Source: Hallella mizrahii (GTDB taxonomy: Bacteria; Bacteroidota; Bacteroidia; Bacteroidales; Bacteroidaceae). From it: a DNA stretch of 64,000 nt. The DNA lies in assembly GCF_009695775.1 (NCBI RefSeq), contig NZ_VUNG01000002.1, positions 124,001 through 188,000 of the forward strand, given 5' to 3'. Positions within the stretch are counted from its first letter, which is position 1, and every line of letters starts with the position of its first letter. Shown one piece after another: positions 23,977 to 32,636 of the stretch. The notes under the pieces were generated by a model, which was not told the origin of the DNA, made no database searches, and saw only the letters and a program-made list of their open reading frames with translations. The translations under genes were made by a program, and so were the position numbers.

Positions 23977-24813
23977 ATGGCAAAGAAAGACCCATCAGAG
24001 TTGTCGGTGGAGGAGAAGCTCTCCACCCTCTATCAGTTACAGACCACCCTGTCTGCCATCGATGAGAAGCGGGCACTGCGTGGCGAACTTCCTCTCGAAG
24101 TGCGAGACCTTGAGGATGAGATCGCCGGTCTCAACACACGTATGGAACACATCAATGCTGAGATCGAAGACTTCCGCGCTGCCATTGCACAGAAGCGCAA
24201 TGAGATTGAGCAGAACCAAGCCAGCGTAGACCGCTACAAGGCTCAGCTCGACGAGGTAAAGAACAATCGTGAGTACGACACGCTGACCAAGGAGATCGAG
24301 TTCCAGACACTGGAGATCGAACTCTGCAACAAGAAGATCAAGGAAGCCAACCAGAAGGTACAGGAGCGTCAGAACGACCTCGCCAACACACAGGCTACGC
24401 TCACCGAGCGCCAGAAGGACCTTGAGTCGAAGCGCGACGAGCTCGACTCCATCATGCAGGAGACGCGTGAGGCCGAGGAAGATCTCAAGGAGAAAGCCAA
24501 AGAACTGGAGGCCCGCATCGAGCCGCGTCTGCTGGCCAGCTTCAAGCGTATCCGCAAAGGTGCCCGCAACGGACTGGGCATTGTCTATGTGCAGCGTGAT
24601 GCCTGCGGTGGTTGCTTCAACAAGATTCCGCCACAGCGCCAGTTGGACATCAAGATGCACAAGAAGATCATCGTCTGTGAATACTGTGGCCGTATCCTCA
24701 TCGACCCGGAGCTCGCCGGTGTGAAGACGGAGCCCGCTGTTGAGGAGAAGCCCAAGAAGAAACGCACAACAAGAAGAAAGAAGGCTGAGACTGAGGAAAA
24801 CGCAGAAGCATAA
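23977..24813 (+). CDS. Coiled-coil protein with C4-type zinc ribbon (DUF164)
   Basis: 278 residues. A long coiled coil fills about 10-195 (heptads rich in Glu, Lys and Leu), then a zinc ribbon with Cys pairs CGGC and CEYC about 30 residues apart (YVQRDACGGCFNKIPP...VCEYCGRIL), and a Lys-rich tail (KPKKKRTTRRKKAE). The arrangement matches the DUF164 family, thought to bind nucleic acid or act in envelope traits in other bacteria. Paired with the Nif3-like gene with a 113-base gap and no clear promoter, so probably co-transcribed. The specific role is unknown. Confidence 0.88.
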   Translation: MAKKDPSELSVEEKLSTLYQLQTTLSAIDEKRALRGELPLEVRDLEDEIAGLNTRMEHINAEIEDFRAAIAQKRNEIEQNQASVDRYKAQLDEVKNNREYDTLTKEIEFQTLEIELCNKKIKEANQKVQERQNDLANTQATLTERQKDLESKRDELDSIMQETREAEEDLKEKAKELEARIEPRLLASFKRIRKGARNGLGIVYVQRDACGGCFNKIPPQRQLDIKMHKKIIVCEYCGRILIDPELAGVKTEPAVEEKPKKKRTTRRKKAETEENAEA

Positions 24814-24838
24814 TCAGCCTTGAACCTTCACTATATAT

Positions 24839-24873
24839 AAAAAGGAGACTCTCAACGCGAGAGTCTCCTTTTT
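24839..24873 (+). terminator. Terminator of the Nif3/zinc-ribbon operon
   Basis: A 15-bp perfect stem (AAAAAGGAGACTCTC, 24839-24853, with 24859-24873) and loop AACGC, then GTTTTTA. Confidence 0.9.
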
Positions 24874-24971
24874 GTTTTTATAGCAATCCTATATTTGATT
24901 ATATAGCTGTTCTATTTTGTCTTTACTGCGTTATCGGGTAAAAACTTTCCGAGTCAAGGCCACGGAAGTCT

Positions 24972-25682
24972 CTACTCGTAATCGTCAATGACATTATTGG
25001 TGAAGTCCATCATCGGCTTGGCCACCTTCGCAATCTTCACGAGCTGTTCTGTCCAATGCTCTCCTTGGAAGAAATCATCGGGCACACAATGCCAGGCACA
25101 ATAGTCTTTCATCTTCAAATAAGAGAGGAACTCATAGTCCTTGGGGAAGTCTTTCGGTGCTTTCTTCAAACAGTTGATGCCGAAGCCTTTTGGCGCAGGC
25201 GCATCATCGCTCCATTCCGAGGCATTGGGATAGCCAAAGAGATGGATGAACTCACCGCTCTCTACACAGTGTCTCCACTCTTCTATGTTTCCCATGATCT
25301 CATTTCTCACGGACGTGAGGATGTTTGTCGGCAGCCAATAAGCCCCGACGGCAATCAGACTGTGGCCCGGCTGCAAGTGGATATAATAGCCCGCGTGCAG
25401 TCCTTTACGGCCATGGGCAGAGATGTAAGCACCCAAATGGCGCTTATAGGGCGACTTGTCGGGTGAAAAACGCGTATCGCGATAAAAGCGATAGACACAG
25501 TCCTTCACCGTCAGATGAGCCACCGTCTCGTCCATTGCTCCCAAAGCGTTGATGGCCTGCTCCACGCCTTTTTCGAAATCCGCCTTGGCGGCAAGGTACT
25601 GATCTTTATGCTCAGCAAACCATGGCCGGTTGTTGTTGGCGGCCACATCCTTCAAAAATTTGAATATCAGTTGGGTATTCAT
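24972..25682 (-). CDS. DUF2461 family protein
   Basis: 236 residues matching the DUF2461/TIGR02453 family: FLKDVAANNNRPWFAEHKDQY at residues 9-29, the conserved core YRFYRDTRFSPDKSPYKRHLGAYI near 65-90, and GYYIHLQPGHSLIAVGAYW near 98-117. The family is widespread and its function is not established. It is the last gene of a leftward run (metAA, U32 peptidase, lipoprotein, nth, this gene), 48 bases after nth, so it is probably carried on the same transcript. Confidence 0.88.
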   Translation of the reverse strand: MNTQLIFKFLKDVAANNNRPWFAEHKDQYLAAKADFEKGVEQAINALGAMDETVAHLTVKDCVYRFYRDTRFSPDKSPYKRHLGAYISAHGRKGLHAGYYIHLQPGHSLIAVGAYWLPTNILTSVRNEIMGNIEEWRHCVESGEFIHLFGYPNASEWSDDAPAPKGFGINCLKKAPKDFPKDYEFLSYLKMKDYCAWHCVPDDFFQGEHWTEQLVKIAKVAKPMMDFTNNVIDDYE

Positions 25683-25730
25683 TTGTTCTTTCCTCTATTT
25701 TTTCTTTTTTCCTTACCGTTTTGGTGAGGC

Positions 25731-26381
25731 CTATTCCAGTTTACTACCCTTCAGCAACTTCGGACAGATCGTGTCAAAGGGGCATTTCTCGCACTTCGGC
25801 TTCGCGCTCTGACAGATATACCTTCCATGTAGCAACAGCCAGTGATGGGCAGAGGGAATATCCTCCACCGGAATACTCTTCTCAAGATATTGCTCTACCT
25901 TCAATGGTGTGTTGGCCGTTGCGGGCACCAAGCCCAGGCGATGCGCCACACGATAGACATGCGTATCGACTGCCATCACCGGCTTGCCAAACCACACGGC
26001 CTGCAGCACATTGGCCGTCTTGCGGCCTACCCCCTGCAACTTCACGAGTTCCTGAGGATCAGAGGGCACCTCACCACCATAGTCAGCAACGAGCTGCCGG
26101 GCCATCGCCACGAGGTGACGTGCCTTGGCATTGGGATAGCTCACACTGCTGACCAACGCCAGCACATCCTCCACCTCTGCCTGGGCCATGGCTTCCGCTG
26201 TAGGATACTTGGCGAACAGTGCCGGTGTCACGGCATTGATGCGTTTGTCGGTGCACTGTGCCGAAAGCAAGGTGGCCACCAGAAGCTGGAAAGCGGAGCC
26301 GAACTGCAACTCTGTTGTCACATGTGGCTCGTGCTTCCGGAAATAATCAAGTATATACTGATAACGTTCTTGTCGGGTCAT
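25731..26381 (-). CDS. nth: Endonuclease III
   Basis: DNA glycosylase/AP lyase that removes oxidised pyrimidines. Helix-hairpin-helix LQGVGRKTANVL with catalytic Lys121, catalytic Asp139 in AVDTHVYRVAHRLG, and the [4Fe-4S] cluster motif C-x6-C-x2-C-x5-C near the end (CQSAKPKCEKCPFDTICP). 216 residues, normal length. It lies 69 bases after the zinc-ribbon lipoprotein gene in the same direction. Confidence 0.96.
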   Translation of the reverse strand: MTRQERYQYILDYFRKHEPHVTTELQFGSAFQLLVATLLSAQCTDKRINAVTPALFAKYPTAEAMAQAEVEDVLALVSSVSYPNAKARHLVAMARQLVADYGGEVPSDPQELVKLQGVGRKTANVLQAVWFGKPVMAVDTHVYRVAHRLGLVPATANTPLKVEQYLEKSIPVEDIPSAHHWLLLHGRYICQSAKPKCEKCPFDTICPKLLKGSKLE

Positions 26382-26450
26382 ATTCTTATGTTATTCATTC
26401 TTCATAGAACATTCATCATCGAACTCTCATCATACGACAATAAACATTCA

Positions 26451-27440
26451 TTATTCATTAATCGCTCCGCAGTAAGGGCATTTTCCTTTATGATCAAGCC
26501 TTGCCCCACAATTTCCACACACATATCGGGCATGTGGCACATGGAGATAACGGTCAATGGCAAAGACCACATACGCCACGAGCAGGAGATAACCGACATA
26601 GTGGAGCGTGGTGATGCTGAAGACGATGTAGTCAATGGCACACATTGCTGCCAGTCCTCCCAAGTAGAGCACACCCTCTCCCCAGCTCAATTGCCGGCGT
26701 ACATCATCGACGCACGCCAACACAATCACCGGCATCGCCCACACAGAACAGAGGAAGATCATCAGCGGCACTGGCACTGAGAAGGGATTGAGCGTTGGAT
26801 GATAGTAGAAATGCTGCCACATCTGCGGTGCATACATCTGCAAACTGGCATAGAGCGTAGCCGAGAAGGCCACTGTCAGGCACAGCAAGGTGGGATAGAA
26901 CGAGTCGATATCGTGGAAATGTACAATATGTGCTTTGTGGCGCTTAATGTTCCAAAAGGCATAGCCCGCCGCGAAGACAGCAATGACACAAAGGAAGATG
27001 AGGACATGGTCGTTGCTGAACTCAGAGATGAACTGCGAGATCGGGTCGTCGGGCATCACGCGGGGCAAGAGGTAGGACTCGCGTGCCCAGCCAAAGGCAG
27101 AACTGTCGTTGGCCAACTCCACCCACACCGAGTCGGTATTGTCAGACGATACCATGTGTATGTCGGCCACCACGAGGTGGGCACCCTTACGCACGATAAA
27201 GGAGTCGGTAGGCAGTCCGCCGATATACTCTTCGGGCATCTGACTGATGAGCGAGAGCGAGTCGGCCTTCACCACGAAGTTGTAGTTGTTGGTATAGTGG
27301 TGCGTCGAGAAGAACGACAAGGAGTCGATCTGCCGCTCACTGAACTTGAAAGCAGCATGGTTGCGGTGATGGGACTGATAGCACCCCGTAAGCGAGAAGA
27401 CCACCGCAAACATGATCAGCAACAGACGAAAGATCCTCAT
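26451..27440 (-). CDS. Polytopic lipoprotein with C-terminal zinc ribbon, function unknown
   Basis: From MRIFRLLL (ATG 27440) there is a lipoprotein signal with Cys in FSLTGCYQS, an SH3-like extracytoplasmic part (about 25-140; GAHLVVADIHMVSS, SSAFGWARESYLL), five hydrophobic segments between about 145 and 310, and a C-terminal ribbon CGNCGARLDHKGKCPYCG. The ATG overlaps the U32 peptidase stop as ATGA, so translation is coupled; the longer frame start at 27464 is unnecessary. I do not recognise a characterised homolog. A sensor or assembly role is only a guess. Confidence 0.75.
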   Translation of the reverse strand: MRIFRLLLIMFAVVFSLTGCYQSHHRNHAAFKFSERQIDSLSFFSTHHYTNNYNFVVKADSLSLISQMPEEYIGGLPTDSFIVRKGAHLVVADIHMVSSDNTDSVWVELANDSSAFGWARESYLLPRVMPDDPISQFISEFSNDHVLIFLCVIAVFAAGYAFWNIKRHKAHIVHFHDIDSFYPTLLCLTVAFSATLYASLQMYAPQMWQHFYYHPTLNPFSVPVPLMIFLCSVWAMPVIVLACVDDVRRQLSWGEGVLYLGGLAAMCAIDYIVFSITTLHYVGYLLLVAYVVFAIDRYLHVPHARYVCGNCGARLDHKGKCPYCGAINE

Positions 27441-29410
27441 TCCGCGTAGATATTCATTTGACACAAGTCACATCTAAACTCCAACCGGAAGCGACGGCCG
27501 TCACCGAGCCGCAGCGTCAGCGGCTCACGCCACCGTGGGGCTGTCCCACCCCGCCTGACACAATGGCCGAGAGCATAGCGCAGACAGTGACGGCACTGCA
27601 TCACCAATGCTTTGCCGGGCTCCTTCAACTCAAAGGCCGGAGCCTCCACCTTGATGCCCTGCCGCTCATAGAACTGCCGGGCGAGGTGATTGGCGACATT
27701 ATATAAATAGGAGTAGGCATTGTAGAGATCCTGCGGCTGCTCAAAGTTGACATTACGCTCAACCTGCTCTGTATCCCTGCAACATTTCTCTCCACCATAC
27801 ATTTCAGTCTGTTGCGGCCCGTCCGTATCCTTCGTGGGCAGCACCTGATTTTGCTCAGTTGACTCAACGATCTTTTTCTGTAAGCTTTCTACAGCCTCCC
27901 GCCTCAACTCAGAGAGCAGACTGGAAGGGATAAAAAGTTCGTCGGCGCCCTGCTCGATGGTGATGTCGGCCGGCTCACAGTGGAAGACGGTCGTACCGAG
28001 TTTGGCGAGTTGTTGCCGGATATTGTCGGCCTGTGGACGCTTGGCAGCCTGATGATCAAAGGCGACTGAAGCCTCGGCCTGCAAATTTTTAGCCTCAGCT
28101 GACTTTCCATCGACCGACATTCTCAGACGGAATCCATTCTGTGTCAAGCCATAAACCATGGCAACGGAAATACGACGGTCAGCCGTCTTACCACTTAAAA
28201 GTTTTTCGAAAGCCACGTCCTGATTGCGATAGAGCGTCATACCTTTTCTCAGATGTGTCGGCATCTTGAAGGGAAAGAGTCGTCCGCCCTCTACCCTATT
28301 GACGCGGAAGCCTTCCAGCTCATGTTCGTCGTTGAGGAAGCACAGTCCGTCGCCATTGGCGAAAGCGGCAATACCCGCCACGGTGAACGAATCGCGACGC
28401 AACTCCTTGACGTGTCCGACCATCTCGCCCAGTGCCTTTGGTGTGTCAAACGAGGCAATATCGGGCTGACGGCCATGGAGGAAATAAGTGGTGAAGCCGC
28501 GGTTGAATGTCTTCTTCAAGTCGGGCGTGAACCCATAGCTCACCTTTCCGAGGGAAGCCCTGCGGTAATCGTCGGGGCGGCGCCGCACCAGATCATCAAG
28601 TTTCCGACTGTAAGCACTGACCACATTCTTGACATAGTCAGCCGTTTTCAACCGTCCCTCAATCTTGAACGAGCAGATACCGGCATCCGCCAGCTCCTCG
28701 AGATGGTCGAGGCGGTTCATATCCTTCAAGGACAGCAGATGGCGGTCGTGCTCTATCGTATGACCGTCAGCGTCGAGCAGATCAAACTTCATACGGCAAA
28801 ACTGAGCACAAGCACCCCGGTTGGCCGAACGGCCGAAGCAGTGCTGCGAGGCGTAGCAGACACCGGAATAGCTCACACAGAGCGCGCCATGGACAAAGCC
28901 CTCCAACTCGACAGTGGGTACTGCCTGGTGTATGGCCTTGATCTCATCCAATGACAACTCGCGAGCCAGCACCGCCCGACTGAAGCCTTGCTGTTGCAGC
29001 CACCGCACCTTCCCAGCCGATCGGGTGTCGCACTGCGTGGAGGCATGAAGAGCCGGTGCATAGCCCAGTTCACGGCGCACACGGGCTACCAACTCGATAG
29101 CAGCCATATCCTGTACCAAGAGCGCGTCGACCTTAGCCTCAGCCAACTGCTTCATGAGCTGGTAGGCCTTGTCGATCTCATCTTCATAGATGAGCGTGTT
29201 GACCGTGACATACACACGGACACCATAGCGGTGGGCGTAGTCACAGAGATGGTGAATGTCGTCGACACTGTTTCCGGCAGCCACACGGGCGCCGAAGTCC
29301 GACGCACCGATATAGACGGCATCGGCACCATGATCCACAGCAGCCATGGCGCAGGCCAGGTCGCGTGCGGGAGCAAGAAGTTCGAGTGTGCGTTGTTCTT
29401 TCATCAGCAT
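27437..29410 (-). CDS. U32-family peptidase-like protein
   Basis: 657 residues. A TIM-barrel domain (LLAPARDLACAMAAVDHGAD at the start) leads to the U32 signature EGFVHGALCVSYSGVCYASQ near 170-190, followed by HCFGRSANRGACAQFCR with its Cys cluster, and SFKIEGRLKTADYV near 250. A C-terminal extension ends with CRHCLRYALGHC and CDLC Cys pairs. Studied U32 relatives (RlhA, TrhP) hydroxylate 23S rRNA or tRNA rather than cut protein; which applies here is not visible. ATG 29410 shares its A with the metAA stop (TAATG), so the genes are coupled. Confidence 0.88.
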   Translation of the reverse strand: MLMKEQRTLELLAPARDLACAMAAVDHGADAVYIGASDFGARVAAGNSVDDIHHLCDYAHRYGVRVYVTVNTLIYEDEIDKAYQLMKQLAEAKVDALLVQDMAAIELVARVRRELGYAPALHASTQCDTRSAGKVRWLQQQGFSRAVLARELSLDEIKAIHQAVPTVELEGFVHGALCVSYSGVCYASQHCFGRSANRGACAQFCRMKFDLLDADGHTIEHDRHLLSLKDMNRLDHLEELADAGICSFKIEGRLKTADYVKNVVSAYSRKLDDLVRRRPDDYRRASLGKVSYGFTPDLKKTFNRGFTTYFLHGRQPDIASFDTPKALGEMVGHVKELRRDSFTVAGIAAFANGDGLCFLNDEHELEGFRVNRVEGGRLFPFKMPTHLRKGMTLYRNQDVAFEKLLSGKTADRRISVAMVYGLTQNGFRLRMSVDGKSAEAKNLQAEASVAFDHQAAKRPQADNIRQQLAKLGTTVFHCEPADITIEQGADELFIPSSLLSELRREAVESLQKKIVESTEQNQVLPTKDTDGPQQTEMYGGEKCCRDTEQVERNVNFEQPQDLYNAYSYLYNVANHLARQFYERQGIKVEAPAFELKEPGKALVMQCRHCLRYALGHCVRRGGTAPRWREPLTLRLGDGRRFRLEFRCDLCQMNIYAE

Positions 29411-30327
29411 TACTTAATCTCGTTGATGTTATAAGGCGTCTCCTGATAGACGTAATAGTTGATCCAGTTGTTGAACAGCAGGTTGGCGTGCGATCGCCAG
29501 GTGACCAGCGGTCCCTTAGCGGGGTCGTTGTCGCGATAATAGTTCTTCGGCAGTTCCACGTCGTCGCGCTTTCCCGCGTCACGCTTGTATTCCTTGTCAA
29601 GCGTGTCGGGGGCATATTCCAAATGTCCGGTGATGAAGAACTCCCTACCCTCGCGGGCCATGACCATGCTCACGCCACTTTCCGGTCCCTCAGCGATGAC
29701 GCGCAGCGCGTCGACCTTGTCGATGTCGCTGCGCCATACCTCGGTATGGCGGCTGTGCGGCATCATAAACACGTCGTCGAAGCCACGGAAGATGGGCAGC
29801 AAGGGATCCAGCGGTGTCTGTGGGAAGATGCCGAAGCGCTTCTTCTCCAGCGGATGCTTGGGCACCTGATAGAAATGGTACAGGGCAGCCTGAGCGGCCC
29901 AACAGATATAGAGCGTGGAGGTGACATGGGTGCGTGCCCAGTCAAAGATACCCGTGATCTCCTGCCAGTATTCCACATCTTCGAAAGCCATCTGCTCGAT
30001 AGGGGCACCGGTGACGATCATGCCGTCCCATTTCTGCTCGCTGAGGACAGAGAAGTCCTTGTAGAACATCTTCATGTGCTCGATGGGCGTGTTCTTAGGT
30101 GTGTGGCTGTGCAACTTCATGAAGTTGATCTCAATCTGCAACGGCGTGTTGCTCAGCAGTCTGATCAAATCGGTCTCAGTAGTGACCTTCAGTGGCATGA
30201 GATTGAGAATCACGATCTTCAACGGACGAATCATCTGCGTATGGGCGCGGCTTTCGTCCATGACGAAGATATTCTCATGCTTCAAAATATCAATGGCCGG
30301 TAACTTATCGGGTAATCTTAATGGCAT
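29410..30327 (-). CDS. metAA: Homoserine O-acetyltransferase (MetA fold)
   Basis: Activates homoserine for methionine synthesis. 305 residues of the MetA family with catalytic Cys142 (YICWAAQAALY), His235 and Glu237 (ITGHLEYAP). Residue 111 is Glu (TGAPIEQMAFED). In this family Glu111 goes with acetyl-CoA and Gly111 with succinyl-CoA, so I call it the acetyl form in spite of the MetA fold. Standard length and start. First gene of a tightly coupled run, with its own promoter at 30363-30370 and the PepO terminator upstream. Confidence 0.93.
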   Translation of the reverse strand: MPLRLPDKLPAIDILKHENIFVMDESRAHTQMIRPLKIVILNLMPLKVTTETDLIRLLSNTPLQIEINFMKLHSHTPKNTPIEHMKMFYKDFSVLSEQKWDGMIVTGAPIEQMAFEDVEYWQEITGIFDWARTHVTSTLYICWAAQAALYHFYQVPKHPLEKKRFGIFPQTPLDPLLPIFRGFDDVFMMPHSRHTEVWRSDIDKVDALRVIAEGPESGVSMVMAREGREFFITGHLEYAPDTLDKEYKRDAGKRDDVELPKNYYRDNDPAKGPLVTWRSHANLLFNNWINYYVYQETPYNINEIK

Positions 30328-30362
30328 TGTCTCTTATCTTTAAAACACTATAGAATCCAGCG

Positions 30363-30370
30363 CAAAGATA
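30363..30370 (-). promoter_or_regulatory. Promoter -7 box of the metAA run
   Basis: The minus strand reads TATCTTTG, preceded by a T-run ending TTTG, 36 bases before the metAA ATG. No SAM riboswitch is visible in the short leader. Confidence 0.6.
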
Positions 30371-30436
30371 ACAAAAAAAATGGAGAATAGAGACAATAAC
30401 AATCGAAAAAAGCAAGCATGCGCAAGCGGAAGAACA

Positions 30437-30468
30437 AATAAGGGTGACCAGCGTTGGCCACCCTTATT
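30437..30468 (-). terminator. Terminator of the M13 peptidase gene
   Basis: A 10-bp stem AATAAGGGTG/CACCCTTATT with inner CCA/TGG pairing, followed on the minus strand by TGTTCTTCC. Confidence 0.75.
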
Positions 30469-30480
30469 CGTCATATCGGT

Positions 30481-32520
30481 TTACCAGAGCTCTAAGCGCT
30501 GATTTTCTGGAAGATACATTTTGTCGCCCTTCTTCACGTTGAAGGCCTTGTACCAAGCGTCGATGTGCGGCAGAGCACCGTTGACACGCCACTCACCGAG
30601 TGAGTGAGGATCGCGCTTGACGCGGTTGCGGATCTCCTGATCGGTGATGTTCTGTCCCCACACACCGGCGTAGGCGATGAAGAAGCGCTGGTCGGGCGTA
30701 AGGCCGTCGATGGTCTTCAGCGGTTTGTTGGCCGTGGCATGCTTGAAAGCATTGAAGGCGACCTGCAGACCACCGTGATCAGCAAGGTTCTCGCCAAGGG
30801 TGAACTTACCGTTGGCGTGTAGGCCTGGGAGCACCTCAATGCCGTCGAAGAAGTCGGAGTAGAGCTTAGCACGCTTCTCAAAACCCTTGGCATCGTCAGC
30901 TGTCCACCAGTCGTGGAGGTTGCCGTTGGCATCGTACTGACGTCCCTGGTCGTCGAAGCCGTGAGTCATCTCGTGGCCGATGACCACGCCGATGGCACCG
31001 TAGTTGAAGGCAGCGTCAGCCTTAGGATCGAAGAACGGACGCTGCAGGATGCCTGCGGGGAAGCAGATCTCGTTGGTCGTCGGATTGTAGTAAGCGTTGA
31101 CCGTCTGGGGTGTCATGAACCACTCGTCGCGGTCGACGGGCTTACCGGCTTTGTCAGCGATCATCTTGTCAACAGCAAACTCACGTGTGGCAAGCACGTT
31201 GTCGTAGTAGCTCTTCGAAGGATCGATAGTGAGCTTGGAATAGTCTGTCCACTTGTTGGGATAGCCGCTCTTGACGTAGAACTTGTCGAGTTTCTCGTGA
31301 GCATTCTTCTTTGTGGAGTCGCTCATCCATGTTTGGGCATCGATGCGCTCGCCGAGGCTGATCTGCAAGTTATGCACCAGTTCCTCCATCATCTTCTTGC
31401 TGGAAGCAGGGAAGTAGCGCTCGCAATACATCTTACCAAGTGCCTCGCCCATGGCACTCTCGACCTGGTTGGTGGCACGCTTCCAGAGCGGATACTCCTC
31501 CTTGCGGCCACTCATGGTCTTGCCGAAGAAGTCGAAGTTGGCCTGACGGATCTCGTCGGTGAGGTAAGAGGCAGAGCTTTGGATGACATCCCACTCCATA
31601 ATGGCACGCAACTCGTCGGCGGTCTGCAGAGCCATCAGACTGTTGAGAGCGGTGAAGAAGGCGGGCTGTCCGACATTCATCTCCTGGATGTAGTCGAGCT
31701 TCACGCCCTCAGCCTCAGCCATCTGGCAGAGTGGAATATTAGGATAGTTATCCTCAAACTCCTTCAGGCTCATCTTGTTGTAGTTGGCCTGGGGATCACG
31801 GAGCTCGGTATTGCTCTTGGAAGCAATGGCCAGCTCAGTTTCAGCACGGAAGACATCCGCAGCCTTGACACTGGCCTGTGCGTCGGTGAAACCGTAGAGC
31901 TTGAACATGCGCACGAGATGCTTCTTGTAAGCATCACGGATGTCGCTCGTTGCCTTGTCGTTGTTGAGATAGTAGTCCTTCTGTCCCAGTGTCAGTCCAC
32001 CTTGTGAGAGGCAGAGGATGTTGCGGGTGACGTTCTTGTCGTCAGCACCGAAATACGAGCCGAAGGGCACGCCATAGCCGATCTTGGCATATTTCAGCTG
32101 CAAGTCGTGGAGCTGGTCAAGGGTCTTGGCAGCTTCCATCTCGTCGAGCAGTGGCTTCACGGGAGCCAGTCCCTCCTTGTTGCGGCGGTCCTGGTCCATG
32201 GCGAGCTTATAGAAATCGCTGAGCTTACGCTCTGTGGTGCCCTCCTTGAACTTCTTCTTGGTCAAAGAAGTGAGGATGCTATTGACCTGCTTGTTGACGT
32301 TTTCCTGCAACATGTCGAAGCTGCCATAGCGGCTGTAGGCGGCTGGCAGCGGGTGGAGTTTCTGCCATCCACCCGTGGCATAACGGTAGAAGTCATCGGC
32401 AGGACGAACACTCTTGTCGAAGTTCGTCATGTCGAGTCCCGACTGGTTCTGCGCCATCAGGCCCTGAGCGGGCGCTGCGGCGAGCATCAGCATCGGGAGA
32501 ATCTGTTTCATGTTCATCAT
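30481..32520 (-). CDS. pepO: M13-family (neprilysin/PepO-like) metallopeptidase, exported
   Basis: Signal peptide at residues 1-23 (LPMLMLAAAPAQGLMAQ). Zinc motif HEMTH near residue 513 (VIGHEMTHGFDDQG), the substrate-binding NAYYNP just before it, and the third ligand Glu in GENLADHGGLQVAF near 575. C-terminal Trp ends the protein (NQRLELW), as in the family. 679 residues, full length. It should digest peptides in the periplasm or outside. Single gene. A 9-bp minisatellite fills most of the 116 bases between it and the ABC-F gene. Confidence 0.93.
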   Translation of the reverse strand: MMNMKQILPMLMLAAAPAQGLMAQNQSGLDMTNFDKSVRPADDFYRYATGGWQKLHPLPAAYSRYGSFDMLQENVNKQVNSILTSLTKKKFKEGTTERKLSDFYKLAMDQDRRNKEGLAPVKPLLDEMEAAKTLDQLHDLQLKYAKIGYGVPFGSYFGADDKNVTRNILCLSQGGLTLGQKDYYLNNDKATSDIRDAYKKHLVRMFKLYGFTDAQASVKAADVFRAETELAIASKSNTELRDPQANYNKMSLKEFEDNYPNIPLCQMAEAEGVKLDYIQEMNVGQPAFFTALNSLMALQTADELRAIMEWDVIQSSASYLTDEIRQANFDFFGKTMSGRKEEYPLWKRATNQVESAMGEALGKMYCERYFPASSKKMMEELVHNLQISLGERIDAQTWMSDSTKKNAHEKLDKFYVKSGYPNKWTDYSKLTIDPSKSYYDNVLATREFAVDKMIADKAGKPVDRDEWFMTPQTVNAYYNPTTNEICFPAGILQRPFFDPKADAAFNYGAIGVVIGHEMTHGFDDQGRQYDANGNLHDWWTADDAKGFEKRAKLYSDFFDGIEVLPGLHANGKFTLGENLADHGGLQVAFNAFKHATANKPLKTIDGLTPDQRFFIAYAGVWGQNITDQEIRNRVKRDPHSLGEWRVNGALPHIDAWYKAFNVKKGDKMYLPENQRLELW

Positions 32521-32545
32521 TGTTTTATTTTAAAGTTAGAAATTT

Positions 32546-32635
32546 ATAGAAGCCATAGAAGCTATAGAAACTATAGAGGCCATAGAGGTCATTGGGACTA
32601 TAGAAGCTATAGAGATCATAGAGGTCATGGAAACT
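32546..32635. repeat. 9-bp minisatellite, ten units
   Basis: Ten consecutive 9-base units of the type ATAGAAGCC, ATAGAAGCT, ATAGAAACT, ATAGAGGCC, ATAGAGGTC, ATTGGGACT and so on, ending one base before the ABC-F stop codon. On the minus strand one frame reads as Tyr every third residue (DLY, SFY, GLY), but no start or known protein supports translation. Likely prone to slippage. Confidence 0.85.
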
Positions 32636-32636
32636 A

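Noticed and set aside
30913..32007. 364-codon plus-strand frame opposite pepO
   Set aside because: Shadow frame of a clear M13 peptidase.
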